Source of the DNA: Janthinobacterium sp. UMAB-56
GTDB taxonomy: Bacteria; Pseudomonadota; Gammaproteobacteria; Burkholderiales; Burkholderiaceae_D
Length of the DNA stretch: 64,000 nt
Direction: 5' to 3'
Assembly (NCBI RefSeq): GCF_900095265.1
Contig: NZ_LT607660.1
Coordinates: 167,181-231,180, forward strand
The notes under the pieces were generated by a model. The model did not search any database, was not told the DNA's origin, and saw only the letters and a program-made list of their open reading frames with translations. Shown here one piece after another: positions 35,308-44,132 of this stretch; positions within the stretch are counted from its first letter, which is position 1, and each line of letters begins with the position of its first letter. A program made the translations under genes and the position numbers.

Positions 35308-37710
35308 TTATTTCAGCGTGCGCTGGAACAATTGATAGATGCGGCGGTATTCGTCATACCATGCTTCCGGCTGCACGAAGCCGTGGCGCTCCATCGGGTA
35401 GCTGGCCATTTCCCAGTTATCCTTTTTGAGTTCGATCAAGCGCTGCGACAGGCGCACGGAATCCTGGTAAAACACGTTGTCATCGATCATGCCGTGGGCG
35501 ATCAGGAGGTTACCCGTCAGTTTGTCGGCGTATTCGATCGGCGACGAGATTTTGTAGGCTTGCGGATCGATGTCCGGCGTGTTCAGGATATTCGCCGTGT
35601 ACTCGTGGTTGTAGGTGGTCCAGTCTGTCACGGGACGCAGGGCGGCGCCCGACTTGAATACGTCCGGCGCGCGCATCAGGGCCATCAGGCTCATGAAGCC
35701 GCCATAGCTGCCGCCATAGATGCCCACATTCTGGATATCGCCCTGGTGCTGCTGTCCCAGCCAATTGGCGCCGTCGATGAAATCTTCGAGTTCAGGGTGC
35801 CCCATCTGGCGATAGATGGCCGTGCGCCAGGCGCTGCCGTAGCCGAGCGAGGCGCGGTAATCGACGTCGAGCACGATATAGCCCTTTTCCACCAGCAGGT
35901 TGTGGAACATCTGTTCACGGAAATAAACAGGGTAGCGCTCGGTCACGTTTTGCAGGTAGCCGGCGCCGTGCGCGAACATCACGATGGGATAATGCTTGCC
36001 CGCTTCCAGCTGCGCAGGGCGGTACAGCTTGGCCCAGATGGGCGCCGCGCCATGCGTGGACGGCACTTGCACCAGTTCCGGCATGACCCAGCTGCGCGCC
36101 TTGAAGGCGTCGCTGCGCGTATCCGTGAGGATATGGGCCTTGCCGCCGGACACTGGAATGGTCGCCAGCTGCGCCGGCAGGTAGCTGGCGGAATAGCGTA
36201 GCAGCAGCTTGCCGCCATCGGGCGACAGGCCGAAGTTTTCCACGCCTTTCAAGTTCGTCACTTCGCGCGCGCCGCCCTCGCTGGCCGTGCTGGCGCACAC
36301 TTCATACGTGCCTGGCGCTTGCCGGTTGCATAGGAAATAGGCGTGTTTACCGTCGCGGCTCCATTCGACGGCGCTCACTTCCCACTGGCCGCTGGTCAAG
36401 GCGCGTGCGGGCGCGTTGCCGGTTTTCGCGTACAGGTGGGCGTAGCCGCTTTCCTCGGACAAATACCACAGGGTGGCGTTGTCGGGCAGCCAGCCGAATT
36501 CGTCGGCGCGGCGGTTGACCCAGGCCGTGTCGCTGAGGCGGTGCACGGGCACCAGGGCGGCATTAGCCAGGTCGACACTGGCGAGCCAGCGGTCCTTGTT
36601 GTCGATGGCGCGCACGCGCACGACAACCTTGCTGCCGTCATCGGTCCAGGCGATGCCGTCGCGCTGGGCGTCGATGTGCACGGCACGGTTGCCTTTCAGC
36701 GGTGGCAGTTTTTGCTCGATGCGCAAAGTCGCCAGCGGATCGGTGGCGATGCCGGGCAGGCTGTCGAAACCGATGTCGCGTACCTGGCCCGTGCGCAGGT
36801 CGGCCAGTTTCAGGCTTTGCGCGATGGGCATGTTGCGGCCCACGCGCGTGCGCTCGTCGTCCACGTCCGGGTAGCCCGTTTCCGTGACGTAGCGGGCCAG
36901 TTTGCCCAGCTTGCCTTTTTCGGCGGCCTTGTCTTGCGTGACGAACAGCAGCCAGCGGCCATCCGGCGACAGGGCCTTGCCCGATATCGTGACTTTTTCG
37001 CCCAGGTAGATCGGTTCCGGCGCGCGGGTGCTGTCCAGGCGGCGTTCTTCGTGGCGGCGCTCGCGGCTCGCGTCGCGGTCTTCCTTCTGGCGCGCCAGGT
37101 TGACGATCAGGCGCAGTTGCAGTTCGCGCAGGGCGTCCGCTTCCGGCTTGGCGTCCGGGTCCTTGGCCGCGCGCAGCAGGGCGACGGGTGCGCTCAAGCG
37201 TTCGGCACGGTTCCAGCTGAACCAGTCGCTGCCGCTGCGGTATTGCACGGCGCCGCCATCGGCAGAATATTGCGGATCGCTGATGGCCGTGACGCCACGC
37301 GTGATCTGGATCAAGGCGCCACTTTTCAGGTCGCGTTCGAACAAGTCGCCGTTGCGCAGCAGGATGGCGCGCGTGCCGGCCCGGTTGACCACCATTTGCT
37401 GGCCATCGAGGTTGGCCAGTTGCGCGTCATCGACCTTCTTGCCGCTATTGAGCTTGGCGTTCGCGCCAGGCAATTGATAGGTGTCGCGCAGGGGCGAGCC
37501 GAGGCGTTTTTGCATGTAATACAGCTGGCCTTTCCAGCCCCACCATGCCGCTTCGACGGGCGTGCCGATCCAGTCGGGATCGGCCATGGCCTGGTCCAGC
37601 GTGATCGGCGTGGGCGCGGTGGTGGAAGGGGCCGCGTGGGCGGCGGGCAGGGCGGCGGCCAGCAGAGACAGCAGCAAGGGACGGGCCAACAGGGGAAGAA
37701 GCAGACGCAT
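35308..37710 (-). CDS. S9-family prolyl oligopeptidase-like serine peptidase
   Basis: An 800-residue exported peptidase. Signal peptide about 1-27; a seven-bladed beta-propeller type region (about 120-560) with repeated WxxDGxxxxF-type blades (LSPDGRWLLFVTQD, WSRDGKHAYFLC, LSPDGGKLLLRY); C-terminal alpha/beta hydrolase (about 580-800). Catalytic triad: Ser668 in GGSYGG, Asp743 in HGMIDD, His776 in ERHGF. This is the dipeptidyl-peptidase IV / acylaminoacyl peptidase group, cleaving short peptides in the periplasm. ATG 37710 starts the signal peptide; the frame is open to 37839 but without one. Confidence 0.92.
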   Translation of the reverse strand: MRLLLPLLARPLLLSLLAAALPAAHAAPSTTAPTPITLDQAMADPDWIGTPVEAAWWGWKGQLYYMQKRLGSPLRDTYQLPGANAKLNSGKKVDDAQLANLDGQQMVVNRAGTRAILLRNGDLFERDLKSGALIQITRGVTAISDPQYSADGGAVQYRSGSDWFSWNRAERLSAPVALLRAAKDPDAKPEADALRELQLRLIVNLARQKEDRDASRERRHEERRLDSTRAPEPIYLGEKVTISGKALSPDGRWLLFVTQDKAAEKGKLGKLARYVTETGYPDVDDERTRVGRNMPIAQSLKLADLRTGQVRDIGFDSLPGIATDPLATLRIEQKLPPLKGNRAVHIDAQRDGIAWTDDGSKVVVRVRAIDNKDRWLASVDLANAALVPVHRLSDTAWVNRRADEFGWLPDNATLWYLSEESGYAHLYAKTGNAPARALTSGQWEVSAVEWSRDGKHAYFLCNRQAPGTYEVCASTASEGGAREVTNLKGVENFGLSPDGGKLLLRYSASYLPAQLATIPVSGGKAHILTDTRSDAFKARSWVMPELVQVPSTHGAAPIWAKLYRPAQLEAGKHYPIVMFAHGAGYLQNVTERYPVYFREQMFHNLLVEKGYIVLDVDYRASLGYGSAWRTAIYRQMGHPELEDFIDGANWLGQQHQGDIQNVGIYGGSYGGFMSLMALMRAPDVFKSGAALRPVTDWTTYNHEYTANILNTPDIDPQAYKISSPIEYADKLTGNLLIAHGMIDDNVFYQDSVRLSQRLIELKKDNWEMASYPMERHGFVQPEAWYDEYRRIYQLFQRTLK

Positions 37711-37814
37711 CAGGGATCGCTTTATGTGACAAGATGACAAGTGGGGATGGTGCAGGTACAGGCTATGAGGCCGGTATTCTAGCGGAGGAGTTTCGTACAG
37801 GAAATGTCGGAAAG

Positions 37815-40097
37815 CTAAGCCCGGGGCAGGGCCAGCCAAGCGATAAAGTCATCGAGCGGCATGGGCTGCGCATACAGATAGCCCTGCAAGCCGTCGCAAT
37901 CGTGGGCGACGAGGAAGTCGGCCTGCTCCTGCGTTTCCACGCCTTCGGCCACGACGCGCAAGCCCAGGTGGCGCGCCATGGCCAGTATCGCTTGTACGAT
38001 GGCCGTGTCGTGCGGCGTGTCGTCGATGAAGCGCTTGTCGATTTTGAGTTCGTACAGCGGCATCGAGGTCAGGTAGGCGAGGCTGGAATAGCCGGTGCCG
38101 AAATCGTCGATGGAGAAGCGGATGCCCAGGGCCGCCAGTGCACGCATGCGCGCCAGCGAGGCGTCGCGCTGGTCGATCAGCAAGCCTTCCGTCAATTCCA
38201 GGATCAGGGCGCCGGCCGGCGTGCCGTGTTCGGCCAGCGCCGCCTGCACGCGGGCGGCGAAATCGGGCTGGCGAAACTGGGCCGGACTGACGTTCACTGA
38301 CAGCGCCACGGACTGGCCGGCCTGCGCCAGCAGGCTGGCGGCGCGGCACGCTTCGCGCAGGGCCCAGTCTCCGAGTCGGACGATCAGGCCCGATTCCTCG
38401 GCAATCGGGATGAAGATGCCCGGCGCGATCTGCATGCCGTCGGGCTGCGGCCAGCGCATCAGCAATTCGGCGCCCGTGACCCGGCCATGGCGGTCGACCT
38501 GGGGCTGCACGTGCATGCACAATTGCCCCTGGTCGAGGGCACGCGCCAACGTCCGTTCCAAAGTCAGGCGCCGCTCCACGCCCGCCTGCATGGCAGCTTC
38601 AAAGAAGGCGATGCCGTTGCGCCCTTCCGCCTTGGCGCGGTACATGGCGATGTCGGCTTCGCGCAGCAGGTCGTGCGCCTGCCGGCCCGCTTTCGGCAGC
38701 AGGGTCACGCCGATGCTGGCGCTGCAATGATAGGACTGCGCGCCGATCTCGAAGTCGCGCGCGATGGCGGCGCGGATTTTTTCGGCCACCTGGGCCGCCG
38801 CGCGGGCGGCGTTGTCGATGTCATCGGCCAGGTGCGCCAGCAGTACGACAAATTCATCGCCGCCGATGCGCGCCACCGTATCGGCCTTGCGCATCAGCTG
38901 TGCCAGCCGTTCACCTGCCAGGCGCAACAGCGCGTCGCCGGTGGCATGGCCGCGCGCGTCGTTGATGTGCTTGAAGTGGTCGAGGTCGATGAACATCAGC
39001 GCGCTGATGGTATGGTCGCGCGGCGCGGCGGCCAGCAAGTGGCCGATGCGGTCCATCAGCAGGCGCCGGTTGGGCAAGCCCGTCAGCACGTCGTAGAAGG
39101 CCAGGCGGTGGATATCCGCTTCCGATTTCTTGCGTTCGCCGATTTCGCGCTCGACGGCCACCCAGTGCGTCTGCCTGCCATCCGCATCCGTAAACGGCAC
39201 CAGTTCCGCTTCGACCCAGTACGCCTTGCCGGCCTTGTTGTAGTTCAGTAACTCCGCCCTGGCCGGCTGGGCGCTTGCCATGGCGGCGGCGATGCGCGCC
39301 AGCTCATCCTTATCGGTGGCGGGACCTTGCTGGAACAGCAGGCTGCGACCCAGCACCTCGGCGCGCGCATAGCCGCTGCTGCGTTCGAAGGCGTCGTTGA
39401 CGAAAATGATGCGCGTGGCCGGTACTGCGCCGGGGCCGGGCGGGGCATCGAGCACGTCGGCGATCATCACCATGTCGTTCAGGCGGGCCAGCGCCGTGGC
39501 CGTCAAGCGCAGCTCGGCGTTGAGCTGCGACAGGGCCTGGCTGCTGCGCTCCAGATGGCGCAGCAGAAAGGCGCAGGACAGGGTCAGCACGGCGGCGATA
39601 AACAGGAAGTTCAGGGCCACGATCAGCGCGCGCAGCACGGGAGAGTCGGGCGTGCCCGGCAGGTGCAGGGCGACGGTGGGATGCAGGCCGAGAAAAAAGA
39701 TGGTCAGCGAGGTCAGGGCCAGTGTAGACAGGGCCGGTCGCATGCCCAGCAGCAGTGCCGCCAGCACGGGCATGAGCATCATGTAGATTTGGCTGACGGG
39801 GCCGATTTTCAGCAGCAAGCCCACGCCCAACAGGTAGGCGACGATGAGGAATTGCCATACGCGCCAGCGGTAGGGCATGGCGCGCAGATGCCAGATGACG
39901 CCGACCCAGCCGATGGCCAGCAAGTCGAGGGCGACGATGGACCAGAGCGCTTCGCTCGCGGCCAGCAGCGCGCTGGGAATGGCCGTGACGCAGCCAAGCA
40001 GCAGCACCACCTGCAACAGGCGGCTAAAGACCTGGCCGCGCCAGTGCGCGAGATCGTTCGACGCCGCCAAGCTGCCGTCCTTTCTCCAGAATGCCAT
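37815..40097 (-). CDS. Membrane PAS-GGDEF-EAL c-di-GMP regulator
   Basis: A 760-residue protein: about five hydrophobic helices (about 20-180), a PAS/PAC sensor (about 195-325), a GGDEF domain with intact GGDEF at 412-416, and an EAL domain (about 510-755). The signature in the latter reads GAELLMRW, with the metal-binding Glu544 kept but Ala replaced by Leu in the EAL triplet. Other catalytic residues are there (DDFGTGYSS, the LKIDKRFI lysine, EGVETQEQ). It could therefore make or hydrolyse c-di-GMP. The signal sensed by the membrane and PAS parts is unknown. Confidence 0.92.
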   Translation of the reverse strand: MAFWRKDGSLAASNDLAHWRGQVFSRLLQVVLLLGCVTAIPSALLAASEALWSIVALDLLAIGWVGVIWHLRAMPYRWRVWQFLIVAYLLGVGLLLKIGPVSQIYMMLMPVLAALLLGMRPALSTLALTSLTIFFLGLHPTVALHLPGTPDSPVLRALIVALNFLFIAAVLTLSCAFLLRHLERSSQALSQLNAELRLTATALARLNDMVMIADVLDAPPGPGAVPATRIIFVNDAFERSSGYARAEVLGRSLLFQQGPATDKDELARIAAAMASAQPARAELLNYNKAGKAYWVEAELVPFTDADGRQTHWVAVEREIGERKKSEADIHRLAFYDVLTGLPNRRLLMDRIGHLLAAAPRDHTISALMFIDLDHFKHINDARGHATGDALLRLAGERLAQLMRKADTVARIGGDEFVVLLAHLADDIDNAARAAAQVAEKIRAAIARDFEIGAQSYHCSASIGVTLLPKAGRQAHDLLREADIAMYRAKAEGRNGIAFFEAAMQAGVERRLTLERTLARALDQGQLCMHVQPQVDRHGRVTGAELLMRWPQPDGMQIAPGIFIPIAEESGLIVRLGDWALREACRAASLLAQAGQSVALSVNVSPAQFRQPDFAARVQAALAEHGTPAGALILELTEGLLIDQRDASLARMRALAALGIRFSIDDFGTGYSSLAYLTSMPLYELKIDKRFIDDTPHDTAIVQAILAMARHLGLRVVAEGVETQEQADFLVAHDCDGLQGYLYAQPMPLDDFIAWLALPRA

Positions 40098-40175
40098 GTA
40101 ACCGTACTGAGCAGTAGGTTGATTAAATACTACGCGCTATCTTTCCACATGTCATCTTGATCATTGATCATGATT

Positions 40176-40194
40176 GCCGGCGTTCAGCGCCGGC
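40176..40194 (-). terminator. Short GC hairpin after the TonB-C lipoprotein gene
   Basis: GCCGGCG (40176-40182) pairs with CGCCGGC (40188-40194) just beyond the minus-strand stop at 40198. There is no T-run, so termination is uncertain. Confidence 0.4.
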
Positions 40195-40197
40195 GAT

Positions 40198-40587
40198 TCA
40201 TTCATTGATCCATTGGTAGGGCATGATCACTTTGCTGGCGACGGGCTTGCCGTCCAGCGTTTCGGGCTGGAAGACGCAGCTGGCCAGCGCATCGCGGGCC
40301 GCCTCGTCGAGGGCGGGATAGCCGCTGGAGCGGATGACCGCCGCTTTGCTGACCTTGCCATCGGCTTCCACCGTGAAGTGCAATGTCACCCTGCCCTGGG
40401 CGCCGTGCCGCTTCGCGTCCAGGGGCCAGGCTGGCTTGGCGCAGCCGGCAGGCATGCTGGCCGGCACGCGCACGGCCGGTGTCGAAACCGGCGGCGCAGT
40501 GGGCGTCTGGCAAGCTGCCAGGAATGTGGCGAGGCAGGCGGTGGCCAACAGGCTGCTGGCAAAGGACAGGGGCTGGCGATGGGGCAA
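40198..40587 (-). CDS. TonB C-terminal-domain lipoprotein
   Basis: A 129-residue protein. The start is inferred to be TTG 40587: TGGAG stands eight bases before, a signal peptide follows at once, and a lipobox FLAAC places lipid Cys at residue 26. The longer frame from ATG 40656 would run through the terminator of the upstream gene. The C-terminal half is a TonB-C type domain (GRVTLHFTVEADGKVSKAAVIRSSGYPALDEAARDAL). Lacking a TM anchor and a Pro-rich span it is not a full TonB; it is more likely an envelope binding protein. Confidence 0.75.
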   Translation of the reverse strand: MPHRQPLSFASSLLATACLATFLAACQTPTAPPVSTPAVRVPASMPAGCAKPAWPLDAKRHGAQGRVTLHFTVEADGKVSKAAVIRSSGYPALDEAARDALASCVFQPETLDGKPVASKVIMPYQWINE

Positions 40588-40611
40588 GAGGCAACTCCAG
40601 GTGGTGGGAAC

Positions 40612-40637
40612 AAAAAAAAGCCAGCCTTTCGGCTGGC
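40612..40637 (-). terminator. Rho-independent terminator of the psiF-like gene
   Basis: On the minus strand stem GCCAGCC/GGCTGGC (40620-40637) with a four-base loop is followed by TTTTTTTT. It lies 40 bases after the psiF-like stop codon. Confidence 0.9.
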
Positions 40638-40677
40638 GCTGCGGCGTGAAGCACACACGGGCGCTTCGAACCGGTGC

Positions 40678-40983
40678 TTATTTCTTGGGTGCGCTCAGGC
40701 ATTCTTTCATGAAAGCCTTGCGCGCGTCGCCCTTCATGTCCTTGGCGTCGGCATTGCACGCTTTCATCTTGTTTTGCTGCGTCATGGCCGGCGCCGGCTT
40801 GGCGCTCAGGCATTCCTTCATGAAGGTCTTGCGCTCATCGCCTTTCTTGCCGGCGGCGTCCGCATTGCAGGTGGTCATTTTTGACTGTTGCGCCGTCTTG
40901 GCGACGGGCGCCGCTTCCGGTGCGGCGGCAAAGGCGGTGCTGGCAAACGCGGCGGCGATGCAAAGGGCGATTAATTGTTTCAT
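40678..40983 (-). CDS. PsiF-repeat periplasmic protein
   Basis: A 101-residue protein with a signal peptide (about 1-20) and two PsiF repeats, each of the form KM-x-x-CNADA-x-x-x-KGD-x-RK-x-FMKECLS. Each repeat has two Cys. PsiF in E. coli is induced by phosphate starvation, but its function is unknown. AAGGAT precedes ATG 40983. It is monocistronic with its own terminator. Confidence 0.9.
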   Translation of the reverse strand: MKQLIALCIAAAFASTAFAAAPEAAPVAKTAQQSKMTTCNADAAGKKGDERKTFMKECLSAKPAPAMTQQNKMKACNADAKDMKGDARKAFMKECLSAPKK

Positions 40984-41248
40984 GGCAAATCCTTGTAGAC
41001 GCAGTTGATGGAAGGGGCATGCAATCGGCACGCAAGTGTCGATATGCAAAACGTAACCAACTATATGACATTTATCAACAAAATTTCAAATTGAGTGTGT
41101 CTTTTTGTTACTGCCCGGTGTCAAGCGCCCGCCCGCTGGCCAGGGCAGCTATTCTGCGGCGGCAGCAGCCCTGTTTTTTGCTATGCTAGCGTCTTTCCAC
41201 CGGCCGATGCCGCTGCCTTGGCCGGCGCACCCTCAATACGGAGTAGTT

Positions 41249-41788
41249 ATGGTCTCGTTGCAAGAGCAGTTTTTAAAGGCCGGCCTGGTCGACAAGAAGA
41301 AGGTCAAACTGGCCAACCAGGACAAGAGCAAGCAGAAGAAGGACGAGCGCAAGAGCGGCACGCAAAGTGTCGATGAGGTGCGCCTGGCCGCCCTGGAGAC
41401 GCAGCGCAAGAACGCGGAGCGCGCGCGCGAACTGAACGCCCAGCGCGACGCGGCCGCCAACCAGAAAGCCATCGTGGCGCAGATCGCGCAAATGGTGCAA
41501 AAGAACCGCCAGAGCAAGGGCAACAACGGCGACGTGCCGTACAACTTTACGTTCAACAACAAGATCGAGCGCATCTACGTGACGGCCGCCGTGCAAGCCC
41601 ACCTGGTGGCGGGCCGTCTGGTGATCGTCTGCCTGGGCGGCGCCGTGGAACTGGTGCCGCGCATCATCGCCGACAAGATCGCCGAACGCGACCCCGCCAT
41701 CGTCGTGCGCGTGAAGCAGGCCAGCACGGAAGTGGACGAGGACGATCCGTATGCGGCGTTCCAGATTCCTGATGATTTGATGTGGTAA
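41249..41788 (+). CDS. DUF2058 (YaiL-type) protein
   Basis: A 179-residue protein of the DUF2058 family: N-terminal SLQEQFLKAGLVDKKKVK, a long charged helical region with KQKKDERK and ERARELNAQRDAA, and a C-terminal beta region (YNFTFNNKIERIYVTAAVQAHLVAGRLVIVCLGG). Members are nucleoid- or ribosome-associated candidates with no firm role. GGAG lies eight bases before ATG 41249; the frame is open from 41105 but only this start matches the family N-terminus. Confidence 0.88.
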   Translation: MVSLQEQFLKAGLVDKKKVKLANQDKSKQKKDERKSGTQSVDEVRLAALETQRKNAERARELNAQRDAAANQKAIVAQIAQMVQKNRQSKGNNGDVPYNFTFNNKIERIYVTAAVQAHLVAGRLVIVCLGGAVELVPRIIADKIAERDPAIVVRVKQASTEVDEDDPYAAFQIPDDLMW

Positions 41789-42015
41789 AGCGGATTGCTC
41801 GGCGCCAGGTGCGTCGGATGAGGGTAGCGAGCGGGCCGGAAATGGCCCGTTCAGGACGGCGCTTATAGCAGCGCCAGATCCGTTTTTTCCGTAAGAGTGT
41901 GGCGCCGCCCGAATGTGGCATACTCGATCGAGCGGGCCGTCAGGCCGCCCAGTTGCGGCCGGCTTCTGCTGCCTCCCGCGACACCCTACGTCCGACGTTA
42001 GCCAGAGCTATCAAC

Positions 42016-42165
42016 ATGCGTATGCGAAAAAAATCTGACCTTCCGACCAAGCTCTGTCAGCAATGCCAGCTGCCGTTTGCATGGCGTAAAAAATGGGAAA
42101 AGGTCTGGGCCGAGGTGAAGTACTGTTCAGATCGCTGTCGCCAGGATAGCAAGCGTCAGGCATGA
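42016..42165 (+). CDS. DUF2256 zinc-binding-like small protein
   Basis: A 49-residue protein with a CxxC ... CxxxC arrangement (LCQQCQLPFAWRKKWEKVWAEVKYCSDRCRQ), as in DUF2256. This family is commonly encoded beside or fused to cryptochrome/photolyase genes. Here the stop overlaps the DASH cryptochrome start by four bases (ATGA, 42162-42165), so the two are coupled. The four Cys probably bind zinc. A second ATG at 42022 is also possible as start. Confidence 0.85.
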   Translation: MRMRKKSDLPTKLCQQCQLPFAWRKKWEKVWAEVKYCSDRCRQDSKRQA

Positions 42166-43511
42166 ATACCGACCCCGCTGCAAGGTCGGCACAAACGCAT
42201 ATTTACTGGTTCCGCAATGATTTGCGGCTCGAGGATAATCTGGCCTTGCGCGAAGCCTGCCAACGCGCCGGCCATCTGTTATTTGTGTATTGCCATCGCA
42301 GCGCATCGGTCGCGACGCCCTGGAATGTGCCGCGCACCAGCCCGCATCGCCAGCATTTTTTCCGGTCGGGCCTGGCGGACTTGGCGACGCAGCTGGCGTC
42401 GCACGGCAGTCAGTTGCTGGAGGTCGTGGGCGACCCCGCCCAGGTGTTGCTGGCGCTGGCGCATTCCATCGGCGTGACGACTATCCATTGCGAGGAGGTT
42501 GCCGCGCCAGAAGAGCAGGGCGACCTTGCCGCACTGCGTGCTGCTGGCCTGACAGTAGAAGCGCTGTGGCAATCGAGCTTGCTCGATCCGGCAGCGCTGC
42601 CGTTTCCGTGCGCTGCCTTGCCCGATGTATTCACTAACTTCCGCATACTTGTAGAGCGAGAGCAGTTGGCGCCGTCGGCCCCGCTCGCGCGGCCGACGAC
42701 GATTCCGCCCTTGCCGCCGGCCTTCGCAGCCCTGGCTGAAACCTGGACAGTGGTACCGGACGTGCCCCAGGACGCGCATCTTGCCACCGCACGGTCGTCG
42801 TTCCCGTACGCGCTACCTGCTTTTTACGGTGGCCCGAGTGCCGCCGCTGAACATCTGCGCCAGTATTTTTCTGGCGCGCTGGCGCACACTTACAAGCTCT
42901 CACGCAATGGCTTGACCGGCGTGGACTACTCCACCAAGTTTTCGCCATGGCTCGCCTGCGGCGCGCTATCCGCGCGCATGGTATGCGCCGCGCTCAGGCA
43001 GTTTGAAGCAGCGCACGGCGCCAACGACAGCACTTACTGGATCTGGTTTGAATTGATGTGGCGTGACTATTTCCGCTTTCTGCACCTGCAGCACGGGGTC
43101 GCGTTGTACCGGGCGCAAGGCTTGAGCAGCCTGGGCCAGCCCAGTCACGATGCGCATCGATTCGAAGCATGGTGCCAAGCCCGCACCAGTGAACCGCTTG
43201 TCAATGCGGGCATGGCCGAGCTCAGTGCCACCGGTTATCTCTCCAACCGGCTGCGTCAAATTGTTGCCAGTTACCTGGTGCACGATCTGGGCTGCGATTG
43301 GCGCGCCGGCGCTGCCTGGTTTGAAGCGCAACTGATCGACTACGACGTCTACAGCAATCAGGGTAACTGGCTGTACGTTGCCGGCCGGGGGACCGACCCG
43401 CGCAATGGGCGACGGTTCAACCTGCAAAAGCAAATGCGCGACCATGATCCAGAAGGGGCATATCGGCGCCTCTGGGCGACGCAAGGCACGGCGCAGGTCG
43501 AGCTGAAGTGA
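42162..43511 (+). CDS. cry: DASH-family cryptochrome
   Basis: A 449-residue photolyase/cryptochrome. The N-terminal alpha/beta photolyase domain shows YWFRNDLRLEDNLAL; the FAD-binding helical domain shows GLTGVDYSTKFSPWLACGALSARMV, WFELMWRDYFRF, ELSATGYLSNRLRQIVASYLVHDLGCDWR and the DASH-type VYSNQGNWLYVAGRGTDPRNGRRFN. DASH proteins bind FAD and usually an antenna cofactor and repair cyclobutane dimers in single-stranded DNA, or sense blue light. Coupled to the DUF2256 gene upstream. Codon use looks a little less GC-biased than neighbours. Confidence 0.92.
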   Translation: MNTDPAARSAQTHIYWFRNDLRLEDNLALREACQRAGHLLFVYCHRSASVATPWNVPRTSPHRQHFFRSGLADLATQLASHGSQLLEVVGDPAQVLLALAHSIGVTTIHCEEVAAPEEQGDLAALRAAGLTVEALWQSSLLDPAALPFPCAALPDVFTNFRILVEREQLAPSAPLARPTTIPPLPPAFAALAETWTVVPDVPQDAHLATARSSFPYALPAFYGGPSAAAEHLRQYFSGALAHTYKLSRNGLTGVDYSTKFSPWLACGALSARMVCAALRQFEAAHGANDSTYWIWFELMWRDYFRFLHLQHGVALYRAQGLSSLGQPSHDAHRFEAWCQARTSEPLVNAGMAELSATGYLSNRLRQIVASYLVHDLGCDWRAGAAWFEAQLIDYDVYSNQGNWLYVAGRGTDPRNGRRFNLQKQMRDHDPEGAYRRLWATQGTAQVELK

Positions 43512-43582
43512 GGGATGTCAACGGGGTGCAGCGCTTGCGCCGGAAATGAACCGGAGCCAAGGATTGCGCCCCTCAGAAATGA

Positions 43583-43610
43583 CAACGCCCACTAGCATGA
43601 GTGGGCGTTG
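43583..43610. terminator. Inverted repeat between cryptochrome gene and tRNA-Phe
   Basis: An 11-bp perfect stem, CAACGCCCACT (43583-43593) with its complement (43600-43610) and a six-base loop. It lies between the convergent cry gene and tRNA-Phe copy 2 and could end transcripts from both sides, though T-runs are weak. Confidence 0.6.
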
Positions 43611-43624
43611 CGTGAACGAATTCT

Positions 43625-43700
43625 TGGTGGCCCGGGGCGGAATCGAACCACCGACACAAGGATTTTCAATCCTCTGCTCTACCGACTGAGCTACCAGGCC
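43625..43700 (-). tRNA. tRNA-Phe (anticodon GAA), second copy
   Basis: A 76-base tRNA identical to the copy at 33813-33888, including encoded CCA and the neighbouring AATTC and CCTTGG-type flank. It has no island on its 3' side. Confidence 0.97.
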
Positions 43701-43710
43701 AAGGTGGCGA

Positions 43711-43738
43711 ATTATAGCAGACCAAAACGGGAATGCAA
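43711..43738 (-). promoter_or_regulatory. Promoter of tRNA-Phe copy 2
   Basis: On the minus strand a -35-like TTGCAT (43733-43738) and a consensus TATAAT (43711-43716) are 16 bases apart, with the tRNA starting 10 bases downstream. Confidence 0.7.
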
Positions 43739-44132
43739 GAGCCGGCTGCGACTTTTCCCGGATTTCCTGCATGCTCATTGATTTATTTGCCTTTGAATCA
43801 AATATGATTTGATATAAACGGTATTTTTATCAACAAAGCAAGGGTGCATGGTGTGGCCATCGCGGCCAGCACGGCGTGACGCCAACGCTGGCCGCGATGG
43901 GCGCGCAGATGGCTCGCTCGCGTACCTGCGGGCACGCCGGAAGACCATGCGCGGGGGGGGCGTGCGGCATATCGGCTTGCAACTGCGGCAGAGCCGCCTC
44001 CCGCTGGCCGAGATCTTGCAGGAGCTCGCAGACCACGTGTTGCCTGTATTTCATTGCGCCGCTTGATCTGGGGCACGCGTCCTGTACTTCCGGACTATCT
44101 GAAACAGCTGGGGCAAACGCTATAATGGCCGC
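43739..44132 (+). other. Intergenic region with palindrome and long hairpin, no convincing gene
   Basis: About 390 bases. A perfect inverted repeat ATCAAAT-ATG-ATTTGAT lies at 43797-43813. A 14-bp stem CCATCGCGGCCAGC / GCTGGCCGCGATGG spans 43857-43900, with a nested GGCG-TGA-CGCC in the loop. A 72-codon frame at 43848-44066 starts after AAGCAAGG, but its Arg-rich translation and a run of eight G (43953-43960) make it doubtful; it could be a decayed gene. A TATAAT at 44121-44126 serves the next gene. Confidence 0.5.

Noticed and set aside
40158..40170. TGATCA repeated twice upstream of the GGDEF-EAL gene, considered as an FNR/CRP site
   Set aside because: Spacing between half-sites does not match the FNR or CRP consensus.
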